From Pontibacter anaerobius (GTDB lineage: Bacteria; Bacteroidota; Bacteroidia; Cytophagales; Hymenobacteraceae), in the NCBI RefSeq assembly GCF_026241195.1, contig NZ_JAPFQO010000001.1:558001-622000 (forward strand): a DNA stretch of 64,000 bases. The letters are read 5' to 3'. Of this stretch, positions 43,525 to 52,432 are shown one piece after another (the first letter of the stretch is position 1; each line of letters opens with the position of its first letter). Made by a program: the position numbers and the translations under genes. The notes under the pieces are model-generated. The model was not told the DNA's origin, did not search any database, and saw only the letters and a program-made list of their open reading frames with translations.

Positions 43525-44556
43525 GTGTATAAAAGCCTCCTGCGCCCGCTGCTTTTCCAGCTCGACCCCGAGAAAGTACATTACCTGACCACCGATGCCC
43601 TTCGTGCTTCCATGAAGCTGCCCTTTGCCAAAAGCATTACCGAAAGTATGTTTAAGGTAGAGGACCCGAGCTTGGAGCGGGAGCTGTTCGGGCTGAAGTT
43701 CCCGAACCCGGTGGGCCTGGCCGCAGGCTTTGACAAGGATGCCAGGCTGGTGGACGAACTTGCCGAGCTCGGCTTTGGCTTTGTGGAGATCGGTACGCTT
43801 ACGCCAAAGCCGCAGGCTGGCAACGACAAGCCCCGCCTCTTCCGCTTACCCGAGGACCAGGCCATCATCAACCGTATGGGCTTTAACAACGAGGGAGTTG
43901 ACGCAGCGGTAAGAAGGCTGGAGAAGCGCAAGAGCAATATTATTGTGGGCGGCAACATCGGCAAGAATAAGGTAACGCCTAACGAGGAGGCCCTGAACGA
44001 TTACCTGTACTGCTTCAAGGCGCTGTTCCACGTGGTGGATTACTTTGTGGTGAACGTGAGCTCGCCCAACACCCCGGACCTGCGCGCGCTGCAGGACAAG
44101 GAGCCGTTGCAAAGGCTGCTGGTGTCGTTGCAGGAGGAAAACCAGAAAATGGGCACGCTCAAGCCGCTGCTGCTAAAAATAGCCCCGGACCTGAACCTGG
44201 CCCAACTGAACGATATTATCGAGATTGCCATAGAGGCCAAACTGAGCGGCATCATCGGCACCAATACCACCGTCAGCCGCGAGGGATTGCATACGCCGGG
44301 GGCGCGGGTGAGTGAGATCGGCATGGGCGGTCTGAGCGGCAAGCCCCTGACTATTCCTTCCACCCAAATAATTCAGCACCTGCGCACGTTTTTACCCCCT
44401 GAGATTCGTTTGATCGGCGTGGGCGGCATTATGACGGCTGAGGACGCGGTAGACAAGCTGAATGCCGGCGCCGACCTGGTGCAACTCTACACTGGCTTTA
44501 TCTATGAGGGGCCTTCCCTGATAAGCCGGATCAATAAAAAATTACTCTCCAGATAA
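43525..44556 (+). CDS. pyrD: Dihydroorotate dehydrogenase (quinone), class 2
   Basis: Membrane-associated flavoenzyme of de novo pyrimidine synthesis that passes electrons to quinone. 343 residues. The N-terminal helix segment ([19 protein letters not shown]) marks the quinone-dependent class 2. FMN-site motifs are [17 protein letters not shown], the catalytic-serine region [15 protein letters not shown], and LSGKPL plus [11 protein letters not shown] near the end. The start is GTG (43525-43527). Confidence 0.95.
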   Translation: MYKSLLRPLLFQLDPEKVHYLTTDALRASMKLPFAKSITESMFKVEDPSLERELFGLKFPNPVGLAAGFDKDARLVDELAELGFGFVEIGTLTPKPQAGNDKPRLFRLPEDQAIINRMGFNNEGVDAAVRRLEKRKSNIIVGGNIGKNKVTPNEEALNDYLYCFKALFHVVDYFVVNVSSPNTPDLRALQDKEPLQRLLVSLQEENQKMGTLKPLLLKIAPDLNLAQLNDIIEIAIEAKLSGIIGTNTTVSREGLHTPGARVSEIGMGGLSGKPLTIPSTQIIQHLRTFLPPEIRLIGVGGIMTAEDAVDKLNAGADLVQLYTGFIYEGPSLISRINKKLLSR

Positions 44557-44631
44557 GCCACATTCGGTCCGAAAGGATAAGGCATTGCCACGAAAAAGTG
44601 TAAATTTGAGATTCTAAAGATAGCTGAGGGT

Positions 44632-47247
44632 ATGGCCAAGAACACTTACAGAGACGACACGCTGCAAGCAGGGCGGAAGAATGAGGTGCGTGGTAAGAAT
44701 GAGCCACGTGGGGCAAATGTGCCGAAGGGACAGAAGCCGAAGAAAGAGAAGAAAAAATGGTCTTTCCGGATTCCAAGACCCCGGATTAATCTAAGAATAG
44801 GCTTTCTGCACGACCGCCGCTTCAAGCTGACGGCCGGCTTCACTTTCCTGTTATTCTCCTTTTTCCTGACCATCGCCTTTGTGTCCTACCTGTTTACGGG
44901 CAACGCCGACCAGAGCGTGGTGGAAACCGTGAGTGGAACCGGCCTGAAAGAGTCGGGGCAGGAGGCGGAGAACTGGCTGGGGCTGTTCGGTGCCTGGCTG
45001 TCGCACATTTTTATCAATGATCTGGTGGGCATCGGTGCCTTCTTCTTTATACCTGTGCTTTTCTTTACAGGCGCTAAAATCGTTTTCAAGCGGGTAAATG
45101 TATCGCTGAGCTATGTGCTGGGGCTGTGCAGCTTTTGTATGCTGTGGCTGAGCCTTACCATGGGGTACATTGTTTTCTCTACGGATACGGTTGGCAAACT
45201 CGGTTTTTTGGGAGGCTCTGTGGGCGTGGAGTCGGCCATCTGGCTGAACAGCCTCATTGGCTGGGGCTCCTGGCTGCTGCTGGGCTTCCTGCTGCTGGTG
45301 TTCGTGGTGAGCTTCTTTAACGTGACAAGTATAAACTGGGGCACTTCTAAGGCTGCAGCACTGGCTACGGAAGGTGCTGGCACAGACAGAAACTATGCCG
45401 AGAGCCTGGGCGATGTGCTGGGGGCGCGAACAAACAACATCAACCATAACGCTGACCCTACCGCTTCCCTGGAGTACGAGGAAGAGGAAGACGATGAAGT
45501 TCCGTTTGACGAGGAGGACGAGGAGATAAACCAGGCTTTGGAGATGGAGCTGAGCTCGCTGCAGCAACAGAAAAAGCCAGAACCGCCTGCCCCTGAGAAA
45601 CCCGCTGCCCCGTCTCTGGAACTGGATATCGACCTGCCTGAAGACCTTTTGCTGGATGACGAGGAGGAAGATGGGGAGCCGGAAATGGCGCTGCAGATAG
45701 AGGAGACCCCGGAAGAGGAAGCAGCCATCGGCGACATGGAGAACTATGATCCCACGCTGGACCTGGCCCGTTACCAATACCCTACCCTTGATTTGCTGAC
45801 CGATTACGGCACCAGCAAAATACAAGTAACTAAGGAGGAACTGGAGGCAAACAAAAACAAGATTGTAGATACGCTGGGCCATTACAACATCAGCATTGCC
45901 AGTATTAAAGCTACCATCGGCCCAACAGTTACGCTTTATGAGATCGTGCCAGATGCCGGGGTTCGCATCTCCAAGATCAAGAACCTGGAAGATGACATTG
46001 CCCTGAGCCTGGCCGCCCTGGGTATCCGTATTATCGCCCCGATACCGGGCAAGGGTACGATTGGTATCGAGGTGCCGAACACGAAGAAAGAGATGGTTTC
46101 CATCAAATCCATACTTTCGACGGAGAAGTTCATGAAGAGCGACATGGACCTGCCGATCGCTTTTGGTAAAACCATCACCAACGAGGTATTTATCACCGAC
46201 CTAGCCAAGATGCCGCACTTGCTGATGGCGGGTGCCACGGGTCAGGGTAAATCAGTTGGCCTGAATGCCATACTTACCTCCCTGCTCTACAAGCGCCACC
46301 CGTCGCAGCTCAAGTTCGTGCTCGTCGATCCGAAAAAGGTGGAATTGTCGCTGTTCAACAAGATAGAGCGCCACTTCCTGGCCAAGCTGCCGGACACCGA
46401 CGAGGCCATCATCACCGATACCAAAAAAGTGGTGAACACGCTGAACTCGCTCTGTATGGAGATGGACATGCGCTACGATTTGCTGAAGGATGCCGGTTGC
46501 CGTAACCTGAAAGAGTATAACCGCAAGTTTGTGGAGCGCCGCCTGAATCCGCAGAAGGGGCACCGCTTTATGCCTTACATTGTATTGGTGATAGACGAGT
46601 TGGCTGACCTGATGATGACAGCGGGTAAAGAGGTGGAGACGCCGATTGCACGTCTGGCTCAGCTAGCCCGAGCCATTGGCATACACCTGGTGGTAGCCAC
46701 GCAGCGTCCGTCGGTGAATGTGATCACGGGTATCATCAAGGCCAACTTCCCGGCGCGTATCTCCTTTAAGGTAACCTCTAAGATCGACTCCAGAACCATT
46801 CTGGATGCCGGTGGTGCCGACCAGCTGATCGGTCAGGGGGATATGCTCTTCTCTATCGGCTCGGACATGATCCGTATCCAGTGCGCCTTTGTGGACACGC
46901 CCGAGGTAGACAGGATTTGCGACCATATTGGCGAACAGCAGGGCTACAGCGATGCATACCTGTTGCCAGAGTTTGTGGGTGATGAAGGCGGCAACGAAAA
47001 AGCCGATTTTGACCCAAGTAACCGCGATCCGTTGTTTGAGGAGGCAGCCCGTGTTATTGTGCAGCACCAGCAGGGAAGTACCTCGCTGCTGCAGCGCCGC
47101 CTGAAGCTGGGCTATAACCGCGCCGGCCGCCTGATAGACCAGCTGGAGTCCGCCGGAGTTGTTGGTCCGTTTGAGGGAAGCAAGGCCCGCGAAGTTTTAA
47201 TTCCGGACGAGTACAGTTTGGAACAGTTATTGAATACACTTGGATAG
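44632..47247 (+). CDS. ftsK: DNA translocase FtsK/SpoIIIE
   Basis: Couples cell division to chromosome segregation by pumping DNA at the septum and activating XerCD. 871 residues: a basic N-terminal tail, four or five membrane helices (about 65-235), an acidic linker (about 280-370, with EEEEDDEVPFDEEDEE) and the RecA-like motor with Walker A GATGQGKSVGLN (about 533-544) and VLVIDELADLMM as Walker B. The C-terminal gamma winged helix (SLLQRRLKLGYNRAGRLIDQ) reads KOPS. The linker is short compared with Escherichia coli FtsK. Followed 28 bp later by a LolA-like gene. Confidence 0.97.
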   Translation: MAKNTYRDDTLQAGRKNEVRGKNEPRGANVPKGQKPKKEKKKWSFRIPRPRINLRIGFLHDRRFKLTAGFTFLLFSFFLTIAFVSYLFTGNADQSVVETVSGTGLKESGQEAENWLGLFGAWLSHIFINDLVGIGAFFFIPVLFFTGAKIVFKRVNVSLSYVLGLCSFCMLWLSLTMGYIVFSTDTVGKLGFLGGSVGVESAIWLNSLIGWGSWLLLGFLLLVFVVSFFNVTSINWGTSKAAALATEGAGTDRNYAESLGDVLGARTNNINHNADPTASLEYEEEEDDEVPFDEEDEEINQALEMELSSLQQQKKPEPPAPEKPAAPSLELDIDLPEDLLLDDEEEDGEPEMALQIEETPEEEAAIGDMENYDPTLDLARYQYPTLDLLTDYGTSKIQVTKEELEANKNKIVDTLGHYNISIASIKATIGPTVTLYEIVPDAGVRISKIKNLEDDIALSLAALGIRIIAPIPGKGTIGIEVPNTKKEMVSIKSILSTEKFMKSDMDLPIAFGKTITNEVFITDLAKMPHLLMAGATGQGKSVGLNAILTSLLYKRHPSQLKFVLVDPKKVELSLFNKIERHFLAKLPDTDEAIITDTKKVVNTLNSLCMEMDMRYDLLKDAGCRNLKEYNRKFVERRLNPQKGHRFMPYIVLVIDELADLMMTAGKEVETPIARLAQLARAIGIHLVVATQRPSVNVITGIIKANFPARISFKVTSKIDSRTILDAGGADQLIGQGDMLFSIGSDMIRIQCAFVDTPEVDRICDHIGEQQGYSDAYLLPEFVGDEGGNEKADFDPSNRDPLFEEAARVIVQHQQGSTSLLQRRLKLGYNRAGRLIDQLESAGVVGPFEGSKAREVLIPDEYSLEQLLNTLG

Positions 47248-47275
47248 AAAACTAAACAAGTACTTTACACACGAC

Positions 47276-47920
47276 ATGAAAAAATTACTCTCTCTACTTC
47301 TGGTTGTACTGATGTTTGTATCTGTGGCGAATGCACAGCAGGATCCTCAGGCCAGTAAGATCCTGAATGCCATGAGCCAGAAGTACCGCGCCATGAAAGC
47401 TTTCAAAGCCGATTTCGCCCAGACACTGGAAAACCCATCGGCCAAGGTGAAGGAAACCATGAAGGGCAACATTACCGTGAGCGGCGACAAGTATAGACTG
47501 GGCGTAAGCGGCCAGGAGATCATCAGCGACGGCAAAACCATGTATACTTTCCTGAAGGACGCCAACGAGGTAACCATCACGGAGTCGGATGAAGAGGCGG
47601 AGGCCATGGCCCCAAGCAAGATCTTCGACATGTATAAGAAAGGCTACAAGTATGCCTATGCCGGCACCGAGACAGTGGGAGGCGTGAAGCACGATGTGGT
47701 GGAGCTTTCCCCGGAAGACCGCAAGAACCCGATCTACAAGGTACGCCTCTACATCAGCCAGAAAGACAAGACCCTGAAGAGCTGGGAGATGTTCCGTAAC
47801 AACGGCAACCGCTATACTTATACCATCAGTAACTTTGAGGCGAACCCAACGCTTGCCTCCGATGCCTTCCAGTTTAACAAGGCAAAGTATAAAGGCGTGA
47901 ACGTGGTAGATCTAAGATAA
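47276..47920 (+). CDS. lolA: LolA-like outer-membrane lipoprotein carrier
   Basis: 214 residues from the ATG at 47276, where a signal peptide begins (MKKLLSLLLVVLMFVSVANA). The mature protein shows the half-barrel pattern of LolA: ILNAMSQKYRAMKAFKADFA, ETMKGNITVSGDKYRLGVSG, EIISDGKTMYTFLKDANEV and later strands. LolA ferries lipoproteins across the periplasm. The ftsK-lolA order is familiar in bacteria. Bacteroidota have several LolA-fold proteins, so a specialised cargo is possible. Confidence 0.88.
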   Translation: MKKLLSLLLVVLMFVSVANAQQDPQASKILNAMSQKYRAMKAFKADFAQTLENPSAKVKETMKGNITVSGDKYRLGVSGQEIISDGKTMYTFLKDANEVTITESDEEAEAMAPSKIFDMYKKGYKYAYAGTETVGGVKHDVVELSPEDRKNPIYKVRLYISQKDKTLKSWEMFRNNGNRYTYTISNFEANPTLASDAFQFNKAKYKGVNVVDLR

Positions 47921-47940
47921 CCCAACCTTTATGATATAGA

Positions 47941-47979
47941 AAAGGCTGCTCCTGATTGGGGGCAGCCTTTTTGTTTTTA
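47941..47979 (+). terminator. Terminator after lolA
   Basis: Stem AAAGGCTGC / GCAGCCTTT with a 12-base loop and TTGTTTTT tail. Confidence 0.82.
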
Positions 47980-48022
47980 TACTTTGGGATGGTTATTTGG
48001 CGCTGTTAAAGTAATTATGCCG

Positions 48023-48270
48023 CGGGTTTTCAACTCGTGGTTTCCCATGAGGCAAGCTTTCAGCTTGCATTGATTGTACAGTTTATACTTACGCAAGCTG
48101 AAAGCTTGCCCCATGAAAAGCCACAAGATGCAATCTTGCGACATCTTTTGCTGGCGCGGATCTGTGATCCGTGACTTTTTATACAGTTGGATTTACAAGT
48201 CAATTGGGCCGCAGGCCCGGCTATATTCGATGCAACTAACTTAACACCCCTGTGGTCCCCTCAAGGGGAC
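48023..48270. repeat. Cluster of micro-hairpins with mostly three-base loops
   Basis: Seven different short palindromes occur in 250 bp between lolA and the next gene: CGGGTT-TTC-AACTCG (one wobble), GCAAGCT-TTC-AGCTTGC (48052-48068), GCAAGCT-GAA-AGCTTGC (48093-48109), CAAGAT-GCA-ATCTTG (48124-48138), CGGATC-TGT-GATCCG (48157-48171, extendable), GGGCC-GCA-GGCCC (48206-48218) and GTCCCC-TCAA-GGGGAC (48255-48270). Stems differ while loop length is nearly constant. They are too short for terminators and not a CRISPR array. The second and third are the same stem with complementary loops, so one is the inverse of the other. Confidence 0.7.
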
Positions 48271-48343
48271 AGTTTTCTGCCCTATACTTTAAACAGGCTT
48301 TCTTATACTTTGAAGTAACCCTTTACTTTGCGAACATCTGCAA

Positions 48344-48862
48344 TCAATAAACCGCATAATTTAGCCTTAGGTTAAGGGATTCCACCACATCCTCATCCAC
48401 ATGCACAGGATTGATGCCCCCTTGCCCGTCAAATCCGTTGGCATACAGTTTTCCTTTCTCCTCAATAAAAACAGAATAGGTGCCCGGGCTTAATTTAGTC
48501 TGGTAAAAGCCCTCGGCATCAGTTTCTACCTCCATAAGTGGCTCGGCATTTATGGTATAGAATGCGGCTTCGTGTTGCACGGTTTCCTGTAGGGTGGTGT
48601 AGGGGTAAATGGCTAGTTTTCGCTTGACGGGATACTCTTTACAGGTGCTGTTGGGGCCGATGATCGGCATGCAGTTGCCTTCGATCAGGGTTAAAGTTCC
48701 GGCTATTCCCTGTGTTATCGTTATTTTCCCCTGGTTCAACTGCTTCAGCTCCTCAATGTTATTTACCCATTGGCTTGGGGCATTATCGCTCTCCTCTTTG
48801 CCGCAACCGCAAAAGAGGAACACAGAAAATGCCAGGGCAAGTATGATGGATGCTGTTTTCAT
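48344..48862 (-). CDS. Lipoprotein with carboxypeptidase-regulatory-like fold
   Basis: 172 residues. A signal peptide ends in a lipobox-like LFCGC (lipidated cysteine probably 20). The mature part has a beta-sandwich pattern near the C-terminus (DAEGFYQTKLSPGTYSVFIE) typical of carboxypeptidase-regulatory-like or SusD-accessory beta domains. No catalytic motif is seen. Envelope-anchored, function unknown. Transcribed alone. Confidence 0.78.
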   Translation of the reverse strand: MKTASIILALAFSVFLFCGCGKEESDNAPSQWVNNIEELKQLNQGKITITQGIAGTLTLIEGNCMPIIGPNSTCKEYPVKRKLAIYPYTTLQETVQHEAAFYTINAEPLMEVETDAEGFYQTKLSPGTYSVFIEEKGKLYANGFDGQGGINPVHVDEDVVESLNLRLNYAVY

Positions 48863-48954
48863 GTGTTTCGCTTTATTTTAAGACCCGTTTAAACGAAGAA
48901 AGGTTGCGCACGCAGGAAAGGGGCTGGAAAGTTTCTCCGGCTGCAGCAAATTCA

Positions 48955-48962
48955 TACTTTTG
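48955..48962 (+). promoter_or_regulatory. pyrF promoter (-7 element)
   Basis: TACTTTTG is an exact -7 match 26 bp upstream of pyrF; no -33 TTG stands out. Confidence 0.5.
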
Positions 48963-48988
48963 TAGAAACCAACCATCCCCTGAAAGCC

Positions 48989-49816
48989 ATGACTAGAGAG
49001 CAGCTTTTCGAGCAGATCCTGAATAAGAAATCATACCTGTGTGTCGGCCTGGATACCGACCCGCTGAAGCTCCCGCAGCACCTGCTGGACCTGGAGGACC
49101 CGGTGTTTGAGTTTAACCGCCAGATCATAGAAGCCACCGCCGACCTTTGTGTGGCCTACAAGCCCAATATTGCTTTTTATGAGGCGCAGGGGCCACAGGG
49201 CTGGATCAGCCTGCAAAAAACGCTGGACGTGATACCGAAAGAGATCTTTACCATTGCCGATGCCAAGCGCGGCGATATCGGGAACACCTCGCAACTCTAC
49301 GCCCGTGCTTTTTTCGATAACATGGATTTCGACTCCATAACGGTAGCCCCCTACATGGGCGCCGACTCGGTGAAGCCATTTTTAACGCAGGATGGCAAGT
49401 GGGTGATTTTACTGGCCCTCACTTCTAATGCCGGAAGCCAGGATTTCCAGATGTTGCGCCTGGAGGATGGCAACGAGGAATACCTGTTTGAGCAGGTGCT
49501 CAGAACGAGCCAGGAGTGGGGCAATGCCGATAACATGATGTATGTAGTAGGAGCCACCCAGGCCGATTACGTGCAGCGCGTGCGCCAGGTGGTGCCGGAT
49601 AACTTCCTGTTGGTGCCGGGCGTGGGCGCGCAGGGCGGCAGCCTGGAGGAAATCTCCCGCATGGGCATGAACCGCCAGTGCGGCCTGCTTATAAACTCGT
49701 CGCGCGCCATTATCTATGCCTCCTCTGGTTACGATTTTGCCGAGAGAGCGAGAGAAGCTGCCTTTGCTGTGCAGCGTGAGATGGAGGTGCTGCTGGAGGA
49801 GTTGTTGGTGGGGTAG
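48989..49816 (+). CDS. pyrF: Orotidine 5'-phosphate decarboxylase, type 2
   Basis: Final step of UMP synthesis. 275 residues, the length of the type 2 (mycobacterial-like) subgroup. The catalytic array is [10 protein letters not shown] (91-100) with Asp91, Lys93 and Asp96; substrate contacts are in VGLDTDP (19-25) and the C-terminal [15 protein letters not shown]. Standalone; pyrD is 5 kb upstream on the same strand. Confidence 0.95.
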   Translation: MTREQLFEQILNKKSYLCVGLDTDPLKLPQHLLDLEDPVFEFNRQIIEATADLCVAYKPNIAFYEAQGPQGWISLQKTLDVIPKEIFTIADAKRGDIGNTSQLYARAFFDNMDFDSITVAPYMGADSVKPFLTQDGKWVILLALTSNAGSQDFQMLRLEDGNEEYLFEQVLRTSQEWGNADNMMYVVGATQADYVQRVRQVVPDNFLLVPGVGAQGGSLEEISRMGMNRQCGLLINSSRAIIYASSGYDFAERAREAAFAVQREMEVLLEELLVG

Positions 49817-49946
49817 GGCTTGAGGTTTAAGTATAAAGTAGTCTCTATATAGTATATTCGTTAGTCCAGTTACGTTTACACGACTACTGTTGGTCGGATA
49901 AACGTAATAATTTTCCTTTATACAGTAGTTGTACTTCATAAAAAGT

Positions 49947-50393
49947 ATGGAAGAATTCTCAATCATAGGTGATAATAGAAACTACATAAAAATTTCCTTT
50001 CAAGAAGTCTATGGCTTTCCTGAGTCCACTTGTCATTGGGGTGGATATGAGTTTAGAGCTACTGTTGAAATAAAATCTGGAAGCTTTACAGTCAAGTCAT
50101 TCTTCTGGACATCAACTGGAGAGTTGTATGAGTTTTACAAAAAGCTAGAATCCTGTAACAGTGAGTTGAAGGGCAATGTGAAGTTTGTCAACTATGAAGA
50201 TAATTTAGAGTTCGCCGCTAAGTATGATGAGTTGGGGCATGTGAATGTTCAAGGAAGATTTAATGAATTAGATGAGCTTAATAATGAGCTTGTATTCGAA
50301 TTTAACTCTGACCAATCTTTCATTAGCTCTACTCTTGAAGAACTAAAGCCGCTTGTTTTGAAGTACGGTGACATGAAAGGAATTAGAAAATAA
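49947..50393 (+). CDS. Hypothetical protein, AT-rich
   Basis: 148 residues from the ATG at 49947 (MEEFSIIGDNRNYIKISF); the frame extends upstream only via a TTG. The product is acidic and soluble, alternating beta strands (CHWGGYEFRATVEIKSGSFT) with one helix (ELYEFYKKLESCNSEL). This WGGYxxxxxxEIKSGxF pattern resembles WapI-type immunity-like proteins but I cannot confirm it. AT-rich codon use and no AAGTATA word inside, unlike neighbours; followed by a structured spacer. Probably a mobile orphan gene. Confidence 0.72.
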   Translation: MEEFSIIGDNRNYIKISFQEVYGFPESTCHWGGYEFRATVEIKSGSFTVKSFFWTSTGELYEFYKKLESCNSELKGNVKFVNYEDNLEFAAKYDELGHVNVQGRFNELDELNNELVFEFNSDQSFISSTLEELKPLVLKYGDMKGIRK

Positions 50394-50409
50394 CGAAGTA
50401 CAACACAAT

Positions 50410-50446
50410 GCTTAAGTAACCTAGCTAACGCTTAGGCATCTTAAGC
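50410..50446. repeat. Structured spacer between two AT-rich orphan genes
   Basis: GCTTAAG / CTTAAGC arms (50410-50416, 50440-50446) enclose a second pairing CCTA / TAGG. A GTTGGGT word, matching the GTTRRRY core of attC sites, follows at 50455-50461, but no partner RYYYAAC box is seen. Confidence 0.4.
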
Positions 50447-50528
50447 ACGCGGCCGTTGGGTGGTATAAGGATTATTAATGAGAAGCTGCTTCTTCCTTTA
50501 AAAACTTGAGAGAACAAACACCGTCCTA

Positions 50529-51299
50529 ATGATAAAGAAGCAATTATGTCTTTTCTTGATATTCACAGCGTTGCTCAATGGCTGCAAGGAAAAGGAGCAA
50601 AAAAGCGTTCCAAATTATGATGACGTTCTTGTTGAAGAGGGCTTTGTCATTAAAACTGAGCAGAGTTTAATAGGAAAAAGTGATTGGTACTTCGTTTCCG
50701 CAAAAAAAGTGGATGAAAAGAATTGGTTAAAGAGCTTTAGGACGAAGAACTTAGAGAATGGTTTCTGGTTTGACCCTATGGGACATGATGAATTTCCACT
50801 ACCTTTCATAGAAAAGCACATGGACACTCTCTACCTGCCGAACAGTACAGGGGAGAAAATATATACGTCTCAGCTTATGTTGTTTCCAGTCAGAATTGAG
50901 TACAAACTCGATCCCAGGTTTCGTGATAAGCAGCCAAGAAGTGTATTTGTGCAGAACATAGGGGAGCGGATTGTACAGTTCAGCTATAACAGCCTTCCAG
51001 TGAATATTCAGGACATGATTCCCCTTGTAGAACCTAAACAAGCAATTTTAGAGTGTAAGTGCGAACCAAAGGGTGATGATTCGAATGGGTACTTATACAA
51101 GGTCTGCATATACCTGAAAGAAAGAGGGGAGAAGTATTCTGATGCTCCATGCAATTATGGAATAAGAAGTATAGAGGAAGATACCTTGAATGGCAAGAAG
51201 GTGGTAAGGGTAAATTTGAATTGCTGCTATTTAGGCGATAGAGCCTTTTTCGACCCTGCGACCAAAGAGCTTATTGATTTTAGTTATGGGCCAAGATAG
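50529..51299 (+). CDS. Hypothetical lipoprotein, AT-rich
   Basis: 256 residues. The N-terminus (KKQLCLFLIFTALLNGCKEK) is a lipoprotein signal with LNGC lipobox. The mature protein has no recognised domain; segments such as DWYFVSAKKVDEKNWLKSFR and CNYGIRSIEEDTLNGKKVVR suggest a beta-rich fold. Two cysteine-bearing strands (ECKCEPKGDD, LNCCYLGD) could form disulfides. AT-rich codon use, with one AAGTATA word near 51168. A 6-bp hairpin AGCCAG / CTGGCT overlaps the stop codon. Confidence 0.75.
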   Translation: MIKKQLCLFLIFTALLNGCKEKEQKSVPNYDDVLVEEGFVIKTEQSLIGKSDWYFVSAKKVDEKNWLKSFRTKNLENGFWFDPMGHDEFPLPFIEKHMDTLYLPNSTGEKIYTSQLMLFPVRIEYKLDPRFRDKQPRSVFVQNIGERIVQFSYNSLPVNIQDMIPLVEPKQAILECKCEPKGDDSNGYLYKVCIYLKERGEKYSDAPCNYGIRSIEEDTLNGKKVVRVNLNCCYLGDRAFFDPATKELIDFSYGPR

Positions 51300-51415
51300 C
51301 CAGTTCATCAGTGCTGGCTAAAATACATCACAGAACAACACCTTTACGGTAGCTACGCCACCTCATGCCAAGTACGTTACAATCAAAACAATAACATTAC
51401 AATAAAAATACCCCA

Positions 51416-51757
51416 ATGTCAGAAGAAATGAAGCAGTGCCCCAAATGCAATTCGCCTTATGGTTACGCGATGGGCGAAGATATCTACGCCTGCCCGGAGT
51501 GCGGAAATGAGTGGAACCCGAATGAGGCGGAGGAAGAAGCAGGGCTGAAAGTAGTGGATGCGAACGGGAACATACTTCAGGATGGCGACTCTGTTGTGGT
51601 GATTAAGGATTTGCCGGTAAAAGGTGCCCCAAAACCCGTGAAGGCCGGCACAAAAGTAAAAAACATCCGCCTGACGGAAGGAGACCATAACATCGACTGC
51701 AAAATTGATGGCTTTGGCTCGATGGCGCTTAAGTCGGAGTTTGTGCGTAAGGCCTAA
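51416..51757 (+). CDS. yjdM: Zinc-ribbon protein YjdM (PhnA-like)
   Basis: 113 residues. An N-terminal zinc ribbon (Cys8, Cys11, Cys26, Cys29 in [20 protein letters not shown]) is followed by the SH3-like PhnA domain ([20 protein letters not shown], then [20 protein letters not shown]). The family was once linked to alkylphosphonate use, but no phn genes lie here, so the role is unknown. A DUF1456 gene follows 97 bp later. Confidence 0.92.
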   Translation: MSEEMKQCPKCNSPYGYAMGEDIYACPECGNEWNPNEAEEEAGLKVVDANGNILQDGDSVVVIKDLPVKGAPKPVKAGTKVKNIRLTEGDHNIDCKIDGFGSMALKSEFVRKA

Positions 51758-51854
51758 TCTGCCTCCCTGTAAAAAGTATAACCCGAACCAGTAGCTGAAC
51801 CTGCAAGTATAAAACAAGAAATCAAGCTGGGCCAAGACCACAGCAATATCAAAA

Positions 51855-52322
51855 ATGAACAATAACGACATACTCCGCCGCATCCGCTATACGTTTGACT
51901 ACGGCGATGATAAGATGATAGCCCTTTTCGGGTCGGGCGGGAAAGAGGTTACGCGGGCCGAGGTAAGCGACTGGCTGAAGAAAGAGGAAGACCCGGAGTG
52001 TAAGTTGCTGGACGATGAGCATCTGGCGGTTTTCCTGAACGGCTTCATCAACGAGAAGCGCGGCAAAAAGGAAGGCCCGCAGCCGGAGCCGGAGAAGCGG
52101 CTGAACAACAACGTTACCCTGCGCAAACTCAAGATTGCCCTGAACCTGAAGGACGAGGACATCCTGGACATCCTGGAGTTGGCAAATTTCCGCCTGAGCA
52201 AGCACGAGCTGAGCGCGTTTTTCCGCAAGCCCGACCACCAGCACTACCGCCCGTTGAAGGACCAGATCCTGCGCAACTTCCTGCACGGCATGCAGATCAA
52301 GTATAGAGGGCAAGACAAATAA
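51855..52322 (+). CDS. DUF1456 (YehS-type) protein
   Basis: 155 residues with the family's two similar halves: NNNDILRRIRYTFDYGDDKM and NNNVTLRKLKIALNLKDEDI, each followed by LFGSGGKEVTRAEVSDWLKK- or LANFRLSKHELSAFFRKPDH-like helices. The linker is charged (EKRGKKEGPQPEPEKR). Such paired helical units suggest nucleic-acid or protein binding, but function is unknown. Terminator follows. Confidence 0.93.
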   Translation: MNNNDILRRIRYTFDYGDDKMIALFGSGGKEVTRAEVSDWLKKEEDPECKLLDDEHLAVFLNGFINEKRGKKEGPQPEPEKRLNNNVTLRKLKIALNLKDEDILDILELANFRLSKHELSAFFRKPDHQHYRPLKDQILRNFLHGMQIKYRGQDK

Positions 52323-52347
52323 GTCACTCAAATATAGAAAGTATAAA

Positions 52348-52378
52348 CGCCTGCTCCGCATACAGAGCAGGCGTTTTG
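52348..52378 (+). terminator. Terminator after the DUF1456 gene
   Basis: 9-bp perfect stem CGCCTGCTC / GAGCAGGCG, 8-base loop, TTTT tail. Confidence 0.82.
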
Positions 52379-52432
52379 CTTGTACTTGATTTTGTACCAT
52401 ACTTTCCGCATCTTGAGGTATAAACCCGACCC

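Noticed and set aside
44851..45882. 343-codon minus-strand frame
   Set aside because: Antisense to ftsK membrane and linker region; Gln/His-rich translation typical of shadow frames.
48023..48270. CRISPR array
   Set aside because: Palindromes differ in sequence and spacing; no constant repeat and no cas genes in the window.
50410..50461. Integron attC site
   Set aside because: One GTTRRRY-like core is present but the partner RYYYAAC box and the L boxes are missing; kept only as a structured spacer.
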